Shown: one piece after another, positions 36,804 to 48,929 of the stretch
Layout: each line of letters begins with the position of its first letter
Numbering within the stretch: the stretch's first letter is position 1
NCBI GenBank assembly: GCA_963682025.1
Contig: OY821519.1
Coordinates: 6,039,668 to 6,103,667, forward strand
Length of the DNA: 64,000 nt
Direction of reading: 5' to 3'
From: Cordilura impudica
Lineage: Eukaryota > Arthropoda > Insecta > Diptera > Scathophagidae
Made by a program: the position numbers and the translations under genes
Notes under the pieces: model-generated
Told to the model about the DNA's origin: nothing
Seen by the model: only the letters and a program-made list of their open reading frames with translations
Databases searched by the model: none

Positions 36804-38610
36804 CCGTATGGGCAAATCCGAAAAAATATATACCAAACGCGAAATTTTAAAGTTATCAAAACTGAGTATATATGATAATGGAATAATAGGCTATATATTC
36901 AACCTTCAAAATACATGAAGGATCATGTTTTCTGGTGATCCATATCAGAGCGGCAGGGCAATATCTACACCTACCTCGTATTTTCATTTATTCTTCTAAA
37001 AGAAGAGATTTGTAGGTAGACATAAAAACCGAACCGCAACCATTTATAAATTTCATTTTATAAGAAACTTAAAATATATTTAATTGCATGCAATTAAATG
37101 TAAAAAAGCCTTCGAAAGAAATTCGAAAGTTATAGATAACGTTAAGCAGATATGAGCACACAGGGTGTAAAGTACTTCACAAAAAAAAAGGTTTTTTAAA
37201 TTTCACGGTTTGAATTTATTTTTTTTTTTTCAATCTAACAAGCTTTGCAAAGAGTGCTAATGGTGAAACTTGAAAAAAAAAAATATGCGTACTTATATAA
37301 AAGGTTAATTGAAAATATATATATAAATTGTGTAACGTACGTCACAATATGAAAATACTCTTAAATGATATTTATTGAACTATCAATTGCCGGCTTTTAA
37401 ACTGCATAATTTTATAAAACGTTCGCAGCAAAGTTACTTTGAGGATTCAAAAACTCAAATTCTACCAAATGACCTAATATTGCAAGTGGCTTTTGCTGAA
37501 AACTATAGAACTATGTTCCAGAATGAGGTTCAATCAGCTCATTTTAGTTATTCACAAATAACTTTGTTTACTTACGTAGCATGGTTCGGTAACTGCACCA
37601 AGTCAGTCTGTATTGTAAGTGACGAACTTTGTCATGATAAGAAATCGATTTATTGTTTTCTTAAAATAATATTGCGCACAATAAAAAGGTTTATTCTATG
37701 AACAGAATAAAGGTCTTTTCCGATGGCCGTGGAAGTCAATTTAAAAATAAATATATTCTTAGAAGCAGTCCAAAATTCGTAAAGGAATTTGACGTGAAAT
37801 GTTTTGAATGGAATTTTTCGCTAAATCCAACGGTAAAGGCGATGTGGACAGAATAGGTGCTGTTGTAAAGCGGAAAGTTTGGCAATTGGTACGATCACAA
37901 CACCTTATTTAAAATAATGCTCGGGAATTTCACAAGCTAGCAAAAGCCAATATAAATGATATTTCGATGATATATGCTTCAAAAAATTATGTTAAAAGCA
38001 CAACACAATAAATTAAATAGAAATATTCCAAAAAATAAATCGTATCTTCATTTTGTTGCGCATTATAACGATTCCAAAATCGATGTTGCCTTACAACAGG
38101 GTCTAAAAAAATTAAAACTGATTGAAATGCTTAAAAATATTTATATCAAAGAAAATTATTGTTTCATTTACATACTATCAGATCGCAAGAACAAGCGTAA
38201 CGTACGCTACGTAACGAACGTCACACACATATTTTAAATTTTTAAATAAACCTTAAAATTTATCATCCTTTTTAAAGCTATTTTAGTACCCTTGAATATT
38301 CCTCTTTCTTTTTCGTTTTGGGAGTTTTCATGGTTACAATGCAAAATTCGCTAAAAATTATCGAAATGCATGTTGACTCTTAGCCGAATTCCTTTTTTTG
38401 TAACGCACGTCACAGCACTTTCGGCACGAATATTTTGTTTCCTGAAAAACATTGAAATACAAATTAAATGGCTTTTGAAAATACTCCCAAAGACCTATTT
38501 TAATTGAAGTTTATAAACAAATATCTCATTCGGAATTCAAACGGGATTGATACAAACTAAATAATAAGCGTACAAACGTAACGTACGTCACGCAGGATTT
38601 GCCCATATGG
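36804..38610 (+). mobile_element. Decayed DNA transposon related to the 19.6-22.3 kb element
   Basis: Possible termini are CCGTATGGGCAAATCC (36804-36819) and its complement GGATTTGCCCATATGG (38595-38610), with one mismatch. Inside is a broken transposase-like gene of the same family as at 20.5-21.7 kb. The near-palindromic 14-mer GTAACGTACGTCAC occurs in six variants at 37167, 37332, 38197, 38211, 38400 and 38578. The flanks show no clear duplication beyond a possible TA, so the borders are provisional. Confidence 0.55.
37375..38237 (+). pseudogene. Transposase-like gene fragment (same family as 20.5-21.7 kb)
   Basis: The first frame (37375-37701) has FAENYRTMFQNEVQSAHFSY and VSDELCHD, which align with the DAIQAFHF and SDDLKHDT blocks of the other element. 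In shifted frames the next 150 bp continue with VFSDGRGSQFKN, then CFEWNF and GKGDVDRIGA, matching VSDGARQHFKN and HGKGACDGIG. There are at least two frameshifts. The downstream frame 37974-38237 is basic and may be the C-terminal region. Confidence 0.55.
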
Positions 38611-41335
38611 AGAACTCATAAATAAATAATTCTGGATGGATGGATTTTTGCATAAAAATACCGCTATATTATACTAATTTAAAAGAAAAGCTGTGATATT
38701 TATATGCAATAAATGAAAAATTATTTACACAGTGTAAAAACCATTCTGTGGGTGAGAAATTCCGAGTTAGTGTAAAAGTAATATTACTAGTATAGTGAAA
38801 CCTCCAAACGGTTTGGCGGTATCAGGGCAAACATTTTTTTGTAGTTTTTTTTATATATTTTCCTTTCGTGCAACTGTTTTTGCTTAGTTTCTCTTCGGCA
38901 AAGAGCTGCAGCAAATCAAGTTCGACTAATTTTTTCGAATAAAATTATCGAGAAATTGTCAGCTTTGCCCCCTTTTTTTTTATAAATTTTTCGAATAACT
39001 TAACACATTTGGGGCGCATGATTATTAATTGTTAGTAAGGTAGAAGATGTGTATACATACCTCTACAATGAGATACGTCTATATTCATAGAAGTTATTTA
39101 TTTAAGCCTTCGTTACAATTTTCCTGAATAACGCAATGAGAAATCATCAATGGTTCTTAATTTATAGGTAATGAAAAATTATAAAAGTACTGAACAAAAA
39201 GTTTGGCCCTAGTACTTTCACTCTGACTTGGAATTTATCACCTCCCAGCCAATGACCCCGAAAATATTCCACAGTGGTATTTTTACATAATTGCACATTC
39301 GTCTTTTTGAAAAATAAAGGGTAGACAATGGAACAAAGCTCATCGGTATATCAATGCCCATATTATATTATATCGATTTATTATATGTAGGCTGTGAATA
39401 GTTTGTTAGTTAACACATTGAAAAGTAAGTATTTCTATAGTCAGCTTAAATATACTGCATAGTGGGCTTCCACGAAGAAAAATTTAATAAAAAAATATGC
39501 ATATAATTATGTTAAGAAATATTTTGAAACTGAGAAAAAATAGCACACTACATACAGGACTAAACTTGTTTCATAAATTTCCGGTTAAAATCATTTAAAA
39601 TTTTAGTTTTAAATTTTTTTCTTTCTCAATCTTTTCTCTCAAGTAATTTATAGTATTTGTTAAAGGATTTAACCGCTTGCTGATCTTGTGCATGTTCCAT
39701 CCAGCTAAGTACTTATATTCTCATTTATATGTATGTTTTTGAAATGTAGACAACTTAAGGTAAAAACTTAGCAGTAAAATTTGGCGCATCCACAAAATGT
39801 ATTGGAGCCATAAGTTTGTCTTTTCACATGTTACTCACTGATGTATATTTTGGCAGAGATATTACATTTTAATTGTTTTATGACCAGTTATTTATATTTG
39901 TATTATTATTATTTTTTTTTTTTCAGCCTATATGATGGACAGACTTATGCTTACAAATTGTAAATCAAGATTTAGTTTATTTTTTGGAGTGTATTTTTTT
40001 TAATTTTAATATTTATTCTTTTATATTGCTAAGTCGTTACTATTGCATATATTTAAGGATAAACCAGTGGACATGATGATAGAAATTTAATAAAATTAAG
40101 TAAGTTATTAAAAATTATTAATTATAATAAAAAGAACAGATTTAAATATACTGACTAAAATAAAAAGAACTATTTTTTATTAGTGCTAGTACCAATACAA
40201 ATCTTTTAGAAGTATGAATTATAAAACAAATTTCTAAACTCGAAGACATATTTTAAATCCTGTATTTGATAAAGCCAAATTTTTATAAAACTCATCAAAA
40301 TACCTAAAAAGGTATTTAGCGATTCACCTTTGCCGGTTCTAATACTCTTACGTAGTCATTTAGGCAGTCCTTACTTCATTTCACAAAGTAATGTTTTATT
40401 CTTTGAAACTTTAAACACTGGAAATTATTTGCATACATCTTTTTTTGTGTGAAAAACTTAAACTTTTGTCGAAGTGAAAGTGTTTATATATAAAGGGTTA
40501 AGGCAAGAGAAGAAAAACTATTCCTTTTTAAAAATAGCAGAAAAGTTTTATTTAATTAAATACACAATAATAAGCTAGAACTAGAACTCATAAAAAATAA
40601 AGATAAAAGTAAACAATGTTTTTCATTTTCTACAGATACGCTTGAAAGAAATTAACTTTTCTATTCGCTTTAAGTGTTGAATGGATTTCTTTCATAGCAA
40701 GAACAAAACATAAGAAAAAAATTGTATTAAAGAAAAAATAAATAAACTTAAGATATCTTTTAATATAATCCAGGCTTTCATTCTCTCATATAAATATAAG
40801 TGGAAATTGAAATAAAATTTTGATAAATAACTTGAAAATAATTTTTTGTCTTTAAAGTGTAGTAACAATTGTCTCACATAATACTTCGTTTGATCTTATT
40901 AAATATTCATTTATTGTAAAGCCAAGGTGGGGACAATATTTTTGGTTTCTTCATTTTCGGCTTATATAAAAAGATCGTTTGGTTTACCAACTCTAGAGCA
41001 AAGAATGAACTTTCCAAATTCTAACAGCAAAGTTGCATTGACTGGTATTGAGATATATTGATTGGCATTGCATACGCCAGACGAAATAAGAATTGTAAAA
41101 CTTTAAATGGAATCGTGATTCATAGCAATATAATACACTCTCCTTTTAATTTGCCATAGATAATTGTCGATTCAATAATGTTACCTAATATTCTATTGGA
41201 TATGAACCGCGTTCCTTATAAATATTTTGGTGTATTTAGGTTTCGAGCAGTGTAATTGTTGATCCAACTTTCAATAGTAATTTATATGGTGAAAGATAAC
41301 AGAACAGATAATTCGAGATATCTGATATTCAATTA
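38611..41335. other. Long AT-rich spacer, nothing recognised
   Basis: Frames here are short and compositionally driven. No repeat shared with the rest of the window was seen. Confidence 0.35.
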
Positions 41336-41805
41336 TATCTTTGTAATGCCCATTTATCCCATCCCGTCCAGTTACAGCATGGCTACTGATGGCGTTATAC
41401 AAATTTGCAAAGCTTTTCTTGTCGCCGAACTCAATATATGTGATATTGTAGGTTTACTTCATATGGGAGGTGCCACGCCTACAGCTCCGATACCACCAGT
41501 TTTCAGCACACCTACTCAGACTATTAACCTATGATCTCGCACAAGTATTGTCAATCACCCTTTTATATTGTTCTAGATATAGGATATTAAAAATTAACTT
41601 TCTATCGGAGTCATACAAATTTTCAAGGCTCTCCCTGTTATACTCAAGTGATATGAAATTTAATATTTACTTTGTGTGGTAGGTGCCACGCCTACTGATA
41701 CGATATTGCCCATATTCAGCAAGGCTACTCACACTATTTGCCTGTGAAATCACACACATTATCATTACTCTCCCTTTTATATTGCTAACGATATACGATA
41801 TATAT
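41336..41805. repeat. GTGCCACGCC-type array, third locus
   Basis: About three units with GGGAGGTGCCACGCCTA, GATACGATATTGCCC and TCTCCCTGTTATACT-like phrases. The same family as the 28-29.6 kb array. Confidence 0.55.
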
Positions 41806-41834
41806 AAATATATATATCTTCTATTCTATATATA

Positions 41835-43230
41835 AAAGAGTTGCGTGAGTGACTGACTGACTGACTGACTGACCCATTCATCATCGCCAGCCCAAACCGC
41901 TGAACCTAGAAACTTAAAATTTGGCATGTAAGTTCCTTCTACAGAGTATAGATCCACTAAGACGGCATTTTTGGAAATTCGAATTTTTAGGGGGTAAAAT
42001 GGGGTAAAAACTGTCCAAAAAGGGACATTTAAAAAAAATTTTTAAGAAATGCCCCAGAAATATCAAATTTTGGACATAGGTTGCTTTTACGACGCAGACT
42101 CGAACCAAAATATGTATTTTTGGAAATTCGCATTTAAAGGGGGTAAAAAGGGATAAAAACGGCCCAAAAAGGGACATATTTAAACATGGTCCCAGGAATA
42201 TGAAATTTAGAATGTAGGTTCCTTTCAGGACGTACACTCGAACCAAAATATAAATTTTTGGAAATTCTCACTTTAAGGGGGGTAAAAAGGGATAAAAGCG
42301 TCCCAAAAGGGAATATTTTTAAAAATGGTCCCAGGAATATGATATTTGGAATATGGGGTCCTTTTGGGAGGCAGATTTAAACCGAAAAATGGATTCTTAG
42401 GAATTCACGCTTTAAGGAGCTAAAAAGGGGAAAACAAAAGGGAAAAAAATTTACATTTGGTATCTTCTAAACAAATGAAGTAGGAATATGAAATACAGTA
42501 TGTGGATTCCACTAGAGACTTCAGATGCGATGAAAACTTTTGGAATTCGGATTTTAAGGGGGGTAAAACGGTCTTAATATATTAATCTGTATAGATAAAT
42601 TTTGTCATACAGACTCCACCGAATACATGGGCATCAGCCAGGGATGAATTAATTGGTAATTCTAATAAATGTACATTTGGTATCTTCTAACCAATCGAAT
42701 ATAGAATGAGGTTCGTGAATTCCACTGGAGATAGAAACACCCGATGAGAGGGAAACTTTTGGAAATTCTTAACATATTAGTCTATATTTATGAATTCTGG
42801 TATACAGACTCCACCAAATACGTGGGCATCAGTCAAGGATGAATTTATCGGTAATTCTAACTGTGGGGGAGGAAAAACGGCCAGAGAGGTAAAAATTATA
42901 TATCTGGTATCTTCTAAACAAAAAAAAAACAAAAATATAAAATATAGTTTGTGGATTCCACAAAAGATAGAAACATCAAATGAGGCGGAAGCTTTTGAAA
43001 ATGCGGATGTTAAAGGGGGGTTGGACAAAAACGGAAGTTTAAAAGTGTACCTTTTTGTATCCTCTTTACAAAGCAAATTGGGAATATGAAATTTGATATA
43101 TAGATTCCACCAGAGACACATACATCGGAGAAGAATAAACTTTGTTTTAATTCGATTCCTTGGGGGGGTAGGAACGGCCAAAAAATGCGAAAACTGATTC
43201 TTTTCAACTGGCAAATTTCTTTTGAAAGTA
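41835..43230. repeat. Degenerate tandem array with (TGAC)n head
   Basis: Starts GAGTTGCGTGAGTGACTGAC with a (TGAC)n run to about 41873, then CATCGCCAGCCCAAACCGCT. It continues as about seven units of roughly 120-180 bp with GGAATATGAAATTT, GGTTCCTTTCAGGAC and GGAAATTCGCATTTAAAGGG-like phrases. Frames on both strands (41914-42246, 42777-43214) are by-products of the repetition. Partial array of the same type at 22.33-22.87 kb. Confidence 0.55.
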
Positions 43231-43241
43231 CATTTTAAGAA

Positions 43242-43670
43242 AACAAGAAAGAAAATGATAGTTGGTCTAGACCGATACCCTATACCATGCGTTTAGAGAA
43301 TTGGTCTTAGGTCCAACTAATTGGGTTTAAACAAAGTCATAAACCAAATCTACGTCGAAAATTGGACCAATCCTGAACATTTATGGTAAAGTCATTTATT
43401 TTTGTAACAACATACACAAACCGATTTTGGGAAAAATCTGTACAAAATTTTTGTTTTTGATAGGTTTAAGTGAATTGTCTTGTATGGTTTAGTTTTGGTC
43501 TATGGATTAATGGATGTAATAATTGCACAAAAACCCAATTCGACTGAGATCTATTTGATTATTTGAATCCTATGGAAAGTTAAGTCGATATCATAGGAGT
43601 CATTTGAATGGAGAATAGGTCTGAACAAGAGCCCATTTTCACCAATTTCAATAGCGTATGTCCTATGGCT
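43242..43670 (+). mobile_element. DINE-1-like element, copy 8 (3'-truncated, diverged)
   Basis: Begins AACAAGAAAGAAAATGATAG and GGTCTAGACCGATACCCTAT, and continues through GGTCTGAACAAGAGCCCATT to about 43670. It then loses the microsatellite and 3' end. Lies just left of full-length copy 7 in opposite orientation. Confidence 0.65.
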
Positions 43671-43780
43671 TGATAAATAAAATAATATTATTTTTGATCT
43701 TTATAATTAAAATAATTTTCGAACCTATTATGAATAAAAATAATAAACTTGTACAAAATTCCAAACTAGCCAATTTTGTT

Positions 43781-44569
43781 ATACCTTATACCACTATGTG
43801 GTTTGGGTATAATGACTTTGTGCTGCTGTTTGAAACTACCAAAAATATTTGACCTAGACCCATCTTTTATTATACCGATTGACTCAAAATCACTTTCTGA
43901 ATCGATTTAGCGATGTCCGACCGTCCGTCTGTGTGTCCATGTAAATTTTAATCAAACTACAGGTCGCAAATATGAATATATATTGATGAAATTTGGTATA
44001 TGAGCTTCAGTCGGCCATGGGACAAACTCTGTTGAAATAAGTGAAATTCGGTCCATGTTCAGACCTAGTCCCCATACAAATGACCCCTATGAAATCGACA
44101 TAAATTGTCATAAGATCTAAATTATCATATAGATCTCACTCAAATTGCTTTTGTATGTCTTTATTATATCCATTAATCAGTAGTCCTAAAATAATCCCTA
44201 TAGGACAATTCTTAGGCAAAGGCCTCATATAGAGCTGCTTCCCGATCTTCACTTAAATCTGTTAAAAAAAAAACAAAAATATTTCAAAAATTTTTGTCAA
44301 ATTTGGTTTCTGTATATTTTTTCAAAATATAAGTGACTTAACCAAATACGGTCAGGATCGGATTATTTTTCGACCTAGTCCCCATATAAATATAGCACCC
44401 GATATGTACTTTTTCATATCTGCAGCCAAAAAAAAAAACAATTTCCCTCAAATTTGGTTTATGCTTATTTTCTATATCCAGTAAGTTGGACCGAAGCGAT
44501 AGGGTCTCTAAACCATGATATAGGGTATCGTATAGTCGGTCTAGACCGACCATAATTTTCTTACTTGTT
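43781..44569 (-). mobile_element. DINE-1-like element, copy 7
   Basis: ATACCTTATACCACTATGTG at the left and CGGTCTAGACCGACCATAAT with TTACTTGTT at the right, flanked by T on both sides. The (CCGT)n tract is short (about 43915-43928). It ends about 55 bp before the inverted-repeat copy at 44626, possibly marking where it inserted beside or into the Polinton end. Confidence 0.75.
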
Positions 44570-44625
44570 TTTTTTTTTGCGAAATCATTATTTGGTGTGT
44601 TCTATATTGGAAGAAAACGCATTTG

Positions 44626-45047
44626 TGACAAAACTGAGAAAAGTGAAAATTAGAAGTGTAAGTATTCAACAAATTAAAAAAATAACGATTGTTTGTTTGG
44701 ACAGAGTTGTATCTTCTGAAATTAATACAAAATATAGCTGTATGGTAGAAAACTGAATCTAATCACACTGCTCGTAGGCCTAACTTTAGGTGAGTGTGTT
44801 AAAGCGCTAACCAAAAAGTGCAAGTACGAGTGTATGTGAGGGTTCATGGTTCAAAACTCACGGCCGCCCTAAGTAGAAAAATGTTCATATAGAAACAATC
44901 TATTCAATTAAGAACATAACAATTATCACAATGTTCAATAAATCGCTGATGAAGGCTGAAATGCCAGAAACCGGTCCGATTAAGAATACAGTGCTGTTAT
45001 GAATTTTTGAAATATATGCTTTCTTCTTCTTTACCACGCACCATTTA
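44626..45047 (-). repeat. Inverted partial copy of the 612-bp repeat: candidate left TIR of the Polinton
   Basis: The reverse complement matches 63109-63530 closely through the whole length (for example CGGCCGCCCTAAGTAGAAAA at 44861 and its complement at about 63276-63295). Divergence is a few percent by eye. It stops at about 45047 (CACGCACCATTTA), the same place where the right copy begins. The two copies are inverted and about 18 kb apart around the Polinton genes, as expected for terminal repeats of a Polinton (usually 100-1000 bp). It could also be an independent dispersed repeat. Confidence 0.65.
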
Positions 45048-45789
45048 TATAAAAAAAAAATATATATAAGAAATATTTTTTTTTAGAGATGCCAAAACAG
45101 GGGAAACTTTTAACCTTCTTTACCAGAGTTGATTAAAATAATAAGAATAGAAGAACGAGTGAAGGCAACTATTTAAATATAGATTCTGACATTTTCTCTC
45201 AATTGTTATAAAATAATGGCAAGAATAAAGTTTTATGGCGAGTTGAAAACCACAACAATAGATGAGTTTAGTGATGGTCGTAAGCAAAAGAATATTTGTG
45301 AGAAATATTCTATGAATAAATTCATAAAATCGTCTGAGTAGCATTAATCTTGCTAAAAAAAACGCACTTTACTGGAATTAGAATACTGTTGGCGAATAGC
45401 GTTGATGAAAAAGTTGAATATTTAAATGTCCACAAAACGGCTACACGCTTCAGGGGTTTTACTAAAATAAATTAATGCAATCATTCGGTAAAGGAGTCAT
45501 CTACCCTCCAAGACCATGTGTTAAAGGTTTCCATTGTTTTGACAACAGCATAAAAATGAATACTTTTAAGTTTTGTTAATTTTTTCTAAAGTTATGTTAA
45601 TATTTATTCTTTATTAAACAAATAGAACCTACAAATGTTTAAATTAATAAAATAGTTTTTAATCTTATGATAAAATTTTTTATTATTGACCGTCCATGTC
45701 GTCAAAAATATATTTTGTTAAAAGTTTCCATCGTATTGTCACTCACATCATATTTCTTATTCTTTTTAAAAATTATTATGGCTTAGATA
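45048..45789. other. AT-rich spacer
   Basis: No genes recognised. If the repeats are Polinton termini, this is the left, non-coding end of the element or later insertions into it. Confidence 0.35.
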
Positions 45790-46250
45790 ATTGATGATTG
45801 AGTTTGAAATTGTTCAGGCTCAAGATCAAATATTTTTCATTGAAATAAAGCACAAGTATTAGCACATTTGTTTCAAAGATTGATCTATATTCTGCATGAC
45901 AGGTTATACAGCTGTTTAGGAAGAGTCACCAACCCTCATCAGTAACCAAAAGCTGTAGTTAGTTTGTTTGGTAAAAAGTTAAATTCATATACATTTGCTG
46001 AAAACAACTAAATGAGAATTCAAGCAAAAAGTTATACCATATAATCCTCCTCCAATATAATAACTAAAATATAAAACAACTTTGAAACAAATATATTTGT
46101 ATATGAGTACACATTGCGTACTACAATATACATATTTGTTTTTGTCTTGAAAAAACAAGAAAAACAATTTGGTTTTGCTAAACTTACAATTAGCGTTAAC
46201 GGCGTATTTTTAATTTTATTATTTTTTATATAAATAAAAAATCTTATTTT
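45790..46250. repeat. Dispersed repeat, partner of 14.68-15.04 kb
   Basis: 45790-45990 is the inverted match of 14835-15040; 46130-46245 is the direct match of 14680-14795. A segment of about 140 bp separates the two blocks here, versus about 40 bp at the other locus. Confidence 0.65.
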
Positions 46251-47729
46251 CGATCTTTATCAATTTATTGATTTAATTGATACAATAATTACGCTAACAA
46301 CGTAGCGGATATACTGCTAGTAGACTTATAATTTTATACTTAATGTCTTTCTTTCGAGTGTATGAAGAACTATCACTTGAATTAGTCTACCACTTTTGAA
46401 ATTGAAATCTTGGAAAATGATTTTTCAAAACAATTTTTTTACACTTTACACACTGATTAACAAAACATATTTAAAACTGTAATTTTAAACTAATTTAATT
46501 ATCTAATTTCTGACAATTTTCTTTCTCATCAGATATTATAAAATTTGCTCAATCATAGTTATAATTAAATATTTTTTATTTGTTTGTTTTTAACCAGCAT
46601 TAGAAAAGTTTTTTTTTTGTTACCAACCTTACATATGACTGTTTTTTTTTGCTCAGTTTCTACATTTAGTTTTAATATTTACACAACGTGACTTTCACAT
46701 TCTTGGTGTCGTTGTGGTTTGAAATAAATAAAAAACTAAAATAAACATGTTTGATGCTGGAAAAGTTGATCTACTGATTTCGTCTGTGAAAACGCAAAAT
46801 ATACCTTAATTAGTAAACAAACTAAAAGTTAAATAATTAAAAATAGTTTACCACAGTACATTACATGTTTATTTGCCAACCAATTTGAAAATATAATTTA
46901 AACATTTTTTTTTCCATAAAATATGTATAAACAGTTTCAAATTATTTTCTTTTTCTTTTTTTCTTATAATCATAAAAAAGAAACAGTTGTAGCAAATCTC
47001 AGCACAACAATGAACACAAGAATAAAATATAAGGAAAGTGTTGATAATCAACAAGAGTCCTTTTCTGTGAAAAATACACTCCAGCCTTAAACTGTATATA
47101 CAATTTTTATTGTAAATCCAATTGAGGGAATTTTACGGCATTGTCCAAAAATCCTTTTAAGTTTCTACATTTAAGTATGTGTGGTTGAATTTCTTTCTAT
47201 TTCTCAACTTATAGTAGGTAAATTATAGTTTTTTTGTTTTTTTTTCTTTTTGGTTTCTAAACTTTATTATCTTCACTTTATAGTCAAGTCACACCTTTGG
47301 TTTTTCCTTTTCAAACCAATTGCTGTATACGAAAATGGTTGGTGTATTTGGACAAGAGCAAGTAAGAGGCCAAGTGGAGCAATAAAATTCAAAACCATTG
47401 TCCTTTACAGCTTTATGATTTCTATATTGATACAAACAACAAACAATCCTCTTGTAAAGTCCTTATTAGTGTTGATTTTATGTGTCGTTTAAATTACAAA
47501 CTAAAATATATTTGAAAATTCCCAAATCTTTACAGTATTGAACAAAATAAGGAAAGTCGTATCTAGAGAAAGGCAACAAAATATGATAAAAGTTAAAAGT
47601 TAAAAGATTGGTCGATATATAGAATGAAACTAATAAATAGTATTATCTCTAGGTGTGAACGCTGAGATAGGAAATTTGCCAATGGGAATAGTTGATCATA
47701 CCAAAATACATATGTTGTTATTTAAACAT
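46251..47729. other. AT-rich spacer, nothing recognised
   Basis: No domain found in short frames such as 47250-47492. Confidence 0.35.
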
Positions 47730-47735
47730 TAATAA

Positions 47736-47852
47736 CACCCGTATTCATAAAAATTAAAGTGTACTTCAAGTAGACTTTATCAACAAATTTTGTATGAAAA
47801 ACAGACAATAAAGTCTATTTGAAGTACACTTTAATTTTTATGAATACGGGTG
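47736..47852. mobile_element. Palindromic MITE, 117 bp
   Basis: CACCCGTATTCATAAAAATT begins the left arm and its exact complement ends the right arm. The arms run about 46-48 bp each with one or two mismatches around a loop of about 22 nt. Both sides carry TAATAA (47730-47735, 47853-47858), a possible 6-bp target duplication. No coding capacity, so movement would rely on a transposase in trans. Confidence 0.8.
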
Positions 47853-47858
47853 TAATAA

Positions 47859-48435
47859 ATCTTTTGATTTATTTTACGAACAAAATTACGATAAATGACC
47901 AGCACGGTAGGCCATGAACTCTATTAAATTTTTACTCTATGATTTATAAAATAACTGCGGTAGGTCATGTAAATGTATCGCATATCCAAACTACTTAATT
48001 ATATTCTTACAGCTCTTTCGAGGAATCAATCAATCAACTGGGTAAAGTTTGCTTAATATCGTGTATCATTACCGCAAGCAACTTCTTATTGAACATATAA
48101 AGTTAGAACATGAAATTCAAAACAACTCTAAAAATGCTGAAAATAGTTTAGTGGACCATAAGAATTTTGGATTTTGTTTTAGTTATAAATAAAAAAACTC
48201 GCAATTTTTTTTTATTCAGGATTTTTATTCTAAATAAAATCCTTTGCGGCAGCCCATACGATCAACTCTATTTTTTAATACGTTTTAATATTTTTTTTCT
48301 TTCCAATGTCTCAATCGATGCTGGGTGATTAGCGTAATACTAAATCGTTAACAGATGTTATCTAGACCCTAATCCTCGAAACGCATTTGCCTTCTGCATC
48401 TTCAAGGAAAACTGGCTCAATGATACCGTGGCCCA
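47859..48435. other. Spacer, nothing recognised
   Basis: No gene or repeat supported. Confidence 0.35.
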
Positions 48436-48439
48436 AAAA

Positions 48440-48915
48440 CTATACCAAACAGTGCATGCTTCAGGTTGAACTATGGGGCGTATCATCCCCCATACGAAGT
48501 AAGTATTTAATATCATATAACTGGAGTACGGTATCATACAAAGTTTTGGGACATAGTGTGAGTTCATAAGTTATTAATGTAAGTAGTCGGACAAAAAATA
48601 GGCGGGACCAGATCAGTGGGCGTGGTACCCCCCATACCAAGTGAATATTAAATGTCATCTATCTGGAATAATGTAAAAGAGAATGCCTTGTCTGTCTGAG
48701 TTCATAAGTTATTTATGTGAGTAGTCGGATAAAAATGGGTGGGATCGGACCAGTGGGCGTGACACCCCCATTTAAAAGTAAATATTAAAAGTTATAAATA
48801 TGGAGTTCTGTAATGATGAAAGCCTTGGAACTTTGTCAGAGTTGATGAGTTATTAATGTGAGTGGTCGGAAAAAAAACGGGTGTACATTAATTACCTATG
48901 TGGGAGTGGTGTTAA
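48440..48915. repeat. GTGGGCGTGG-type array, inverted relative to 28-29.6 kb
   Basis: Three to four units with AGTGGGCGTGGTACCCCCCA, GTCGGACAAAAAATAGGCGG and GAGTTCATAAGTTATTAATG-like phrases. Complement of the GTGCCACGCCC units. Confidence 0.6.
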
Positions 48916-48929
48916 ATATTGGCTGAATA

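Noticed and set aside
42777..43214. 145-aa minus-strand frame with Pro-rich segments
   Set aside because: Lies in a degenerate tandem array with frames on both strands. No recognisable domain.
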